This document shows positions 62,873 to 64,000 of a stretch of 64,000 nt of DNA, in pieces. The stretch is from Pseudomonadota bacterium (lineage in GTDB: Bacteria > Pseudomonadota > Alphaproteobacteria > Rhizobiales > Xanthobacteraceae), in NCBI GenBank assembly GCA_018240595.1, contig JAFEFL010000042.1:1-64000 (forward strand), read 5' to 3'. Position 1 is the stretch's first letter. Each line of letters begins with the position of its first letter. The translations under genes were made by a program, and so were the position numbers. The notes under the pieces are model-generated. The model was not told where the DNA came from, did not search any database, and was given only the letters and a program-made list of their open reading frames with translations.

Positions 62873-63220
62873 TCAGCCCGTGGCGACGCGGGCTGACGGT
62901 CCCGCCGGAACCGACGTTGCTTCCTTGGCAACGGTCTTGACCGGCTCCGGCCGCACCAGGCTCGGCGTCGCTTTCGTCACGGTCGCCGGCGCAGCTTTGC
63001 CGTCGCCTGTCGCGGCGGGCTTTGCCTTCTTGGCCTTGCGCTTGGTCTTCTTGCCCGCGGCCTTCGCGCTCTTCTTGTCCTTCGCCGCGCCGGCCCCGGC
63101 GAGCTTAGCGCACTTGCTTTTGTCAACGGCCGCCTTCAATTCCGCGATCTCGGCCTGAAGCTTCTTCAACTTCTTCAGCTTCTTCTTCAGCGTTTTGCTG
63201 GCGTCGTCTTTCTTCGACAT
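62873..63220 (-). CDS. Small Lys/Ala-rich protein
   Basis: A 115-residue basic protein with a short coiled-coil part (KTLKKKLKKLKKLQAEIAEL) and a Lys/Ala/Pro-rich tail resembling histone-H1-like or PHB-granule-associated proteins, without a firm family match. The start at 63220 (MSKKDDAS) is chosen by composition. It is convergent with the TRAP permease. It might bind DNA or RNA; that is inference. Confidence 0.6.
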   Translation of the reverse strand: MSKKDDASKTLKKKLKKLKKLQAEIAELKAAVDKSKCAKLAGAGAAKDKKSAKAAGKKTKRKAKKAKPAATGDGKAAPATVTKATPSLVRPEPVKTVAKEATSVPAGPSARVATG

Positions 63221-63574
63221 ACTCGCACCCACCGTTGCCTTTGTGCACTTATGAAGCCAAGCGGCGCCCGGCGTGACCGGCGACGTGAAAGGAACCGCCC
63301 GCAAGAACGCGGTGAGCGTACCGGGAACGGCCATGCGGTCAACGGAAACTCCGTCGCATATTGTAACGCGCTGACAGGGCTCGGGGATTCCAACGGCCCG
63401 GCAGACGTCGTCGGCTTCATCCGGCGCCGATCTGAAAACTTCTATGACAGTTTTGTGACAATGCCCGCAGATCACCGTCGCGCCGCATCGCATCGTGCAT
63501 GTCGTTTTCATTCTGCACGCAGGATGGGTTAGCATCCGGCGCGCCGACAGCGACCAAGAGAAGCAGTTGCGTCC
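63221..63574. other. Intergenic region between two small genes
   Basis: 354 bases, divergent promoters expected. There is no supported reading frame, no FixK-type box and no repeat of note. Confidence 0.4.
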
Positions 63575-63757
63575 ATGACGACACCGCCGCCATCGCCGAG
63601 CAATGACGACGACGCCACGCTCTATTGGCTGACCATGGCGCGTCGGGTTCTCGCCGGCGAGATCGCGCCACTGGAGGCGCGGCACTTGATCGAAGGCGCG
63701 CCGCGCAAGATCAGAAACGCTGCCGTGCGTGAAGCCGCGGAATCCGTGCGGCTTTAA
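63575..63757 (+). CDS. Hypothetical small protein
   Basis: A 60-residue frame (MTTPPPSPSNDDDATLYWLT...) with an acidic start and a helical second half (LEARHLIEGAPRKIRNAAVR). The composition looks coding, but the ribosome site is weak and no family is recognised. It is convergent with the phosphonate-type permease fragment. Confidence 0.45.
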   Translation: MTTPPPSPSNDDDATLYWLTMARRVLAGEIAPLEARHLIEGAPRKIRNAAVREAAESVRL

Positions 63758-63766
63758 CTTTCCCGC

Positions 63767-64000
63767 TCAGACTAGCGCCTTGCGAATGCGCGCGCTGACG
63801 AGATCGAGCACCATGACCGTGACGACGATGATGATGATCTGCGCGGCCGTGTCGCCGTAGTGGAAGCTGCGGATGCTCTCGTACAAGGTCTGGCCGATGC
63901 CGCCGGCGCCGACGATACCGAGCGTGGTGGCCGAGCGCACATTGGTTTCCAGACGATAGAGCGTCAGCGAACTCCACAGCGGCGTGACCTGCGGGATGAC
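63767..64000 (-). CDS. phnE: Phosphonate ABC transporter permease PhnE, C-terminal part
   Basis: Minus-strand frame from the window edge to the stop at 63767 (78 codons). SSLTLYRLETNVRSATTLGI, VGAGGIGQTLYESIRSFHYG and the last helix (IIIIVVTVMVLDLVSARIRK) are typical of PhnE, including the EAA-like RSATTLGIVGAGGIG loop. The 5' part lies beyond base 64000. Confidence 0.88.
   Translation of the reverse strand, partial: VIPQVTPLWSSLTLYRLETNVRSATTLGIVGAGGIGQTLYESIRSFHYGDTAAQIIIIVVTVMVLDLVSARIRKALV

Overview
This GC-rich 64 kb window looks chromosomal and comes from an alphaproteobacterium of the Hyphomicrobiales (Rhizobiales), most likely near Xanthobacteraceae/Nitrobacteraceae. The reasons are the FixL-FixJ-FixK oxygen-sensing set beside ccoNOQP-ccoGHIS, the many ABC, TRAP and TctC uptake systems, and the short GC-rich palindromic repeats. 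There are no nod or nif genes and no intact mobile element.

Region 1 (0.4-19.5 kb) is a low-oxygen island. It holds the cbb3 oxidase operon ccoNOQP, its maturation operon ccoGHIS, an OmpW-type porin, a DASS anion transporter co-directional with 2-oxoacid:ferredoxin oxidoreductase korAB, a small heat-shock protein, a CBS-BON protein, a FixK/FNR-type regulator and the haem sensor pair fixLJ. Six sites of the form TTGA(T/C)-N4-(R)TCAA lie upstream of six of these transcription units, so the whole block reads as one FixK-type regulon together with its regulator and sensor.

Region 2 (19.6-39 kb) is catabolism and uptake. A Dpp/Opp-type peptide-like ABC transporter ends in a GntR regulator. It faces a stand-alone allophanate hydrolase, and one TGTATGCA-containing motif flanks both ends. 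Then come an IlvD/Edd sugar-acid dehydratase, a DHRS6-like SDR and a carbohydrate ABC transporter, followed by a BKACE (DUF849) enzyme, a TctC-type binding protein and an IclR regulator with a pair of matching operators. The region ends with an SDR lacking the usual catalytic Tyr/Lys and a tRNA-Ser with a nearby fragment of itself.

Region 3 (39.4-44.6 kb) is molybdenum-cofactor synthesis (mobA, moeA, an HTH-MobB fusion, a second MoeA-like gene), an MBL-fold hydrolase and a TusA-like protein.

Region 4 (44.6-53.5 kb) is the most unusual part: a compact lasso-peptide-type RiPP locus. It comprises an HPr-kinase-like protein, a sulfotransferase, a PqqD-type recognition element (B1), a B2 leader peptidase, an asparagine-synthetase-like cyclase and a 58-residue candidate precursor ending in Ser. 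It is followed divergently by three phage-tail-collar (microcystin-dependent protein) paralogues, a GNAT, a DUF6916 protein and a second sulfotransferase.

Region 5 (53.5-64 kb) has an ABC-F ATPase, a DadA-like oxidase, a LysR regulator with a class III aminotransferase, a TAXI-TRAP transporter, two small proteins, and the 3' end of a phosphonate-type ABC permease.
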